A stretch of 13,046 nucleotides of DNA, from the NCBI GenBank assembly GCA_015485455.1, contig WFTN01000562.1:1-13046 (forward strand), given 5' to 3'. The stretch is from Planctomycetota bacterium (GTDB taxonomy: Bacteria > Planctomycetota > GCA-002687715 > DRQF01). This document shows positions 13,033 to 13,046 of the stretch, piece after piece. Each line of letters opens with the position of its first letter. Position 1 is the first letter of the stretch. A program made the position numbers and the translations under genes. A model generated the notes under the pieces. It was not told where the DNA came from. It searched no databases and worked only from the letters and a program-made list of their open reading frames with translations.

Positions 13033-13046
13033 CCACAGTTTCTATC

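Noticed and set aside
1..13046. CRISPR arrays, transposases, tRNA or rRNA genes, prophage genes
   Set aside because: I saw no regularly spaced repeats, transposase motifs, terminal inverted repeats, tRNA-like folds or phage proteins. The window is a core respiratory region.

Overview
The window is a respiratory gene region from a diderm, aerobically respiring bacterium. It carries two sets of cytochrome c oxidase accessory or structural genes around a quinol:cytochrome c reductase (cytochrome bc) operon, followed by small membrane-anchored and redox proteins. Diderm physiology is inferred from a twin-arginine Rieske protein, periplasmic c-type haems and a lipobox lipoprotein. The split, b6f-like cytochrome b, the giant multihaem cytochrome c and the HEAT-repeat proteins recall Planctomycetota- or Myxococcota/deltaproteobacteria-like lineages. 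The sequence alone does not fix the phylum. TTG start codons with good Shine-Dalgarno sequences recur.

Layout. 1-1064 (+): the 3' part of a SCO/SenC copper chaperone, overlapping by 1 nt a DUF420 membrane protein. Both are oxidase assembly genes, probably the tail of an operon that begins outside the window. 1093-1767 (-): a divergent oxidase subunit III with a nine-glycine linker, in its own unit. 1926-1954 (-): an intrinsic terminator closing the bc operon. 1987-7819 (-): the operon, transcribed as Rieske protein, cytochrome b N-terminal half (four haem-ligand His), cytochrome b C-terminal half, then a 1076-residue membrane-anchored octahaem cytochrome c in the place normally held by cytochrome c1 or f. 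7820-8227: a divergent control region with a near-identical 18-bp direct repeat, a 13-bp inverted repeat and a small palindrome. 8228-9504 (+): a canonical oxidase subunit III and an N-terminally extended subunit IV, ending in a strong terminator. Oxidase subunits I and II are not in the window.

9545-13032: accessory genes. A membrane-anchored HEAT-repeat protein contains a lipoyl/biotinyl-like domain that lacks the modifiable lysine position. A long hairpin separates it from a convergent 2[4Fe-4S] ferredoxin. Next on the minus strand are a four-helix membrane protein and a membrane-anchored thioredoxin-fold protein without a CxxC, coupled through a TTGA overlap. Divergent from these is a lipoprotein overlapping (ATGA) a second membrane-anchored HEAT protein. 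The two divergent start codons share one CATG.

Inferred working model: quinol is oxidised by the Rieske/cytochrome b core, electrons leave through the octahaem chain, and a caa3-type oxidase built from subunits III and IV here plus I and II elsewhere reduces oxygen. SCO and DUF420 would help insert its cofactors. The most interesting candidates are the octahaem-wired reductase with coiled-coil insertions, the HEAT plus pseudo-lipoyl protein, and the repeat-rich divergent switch region.
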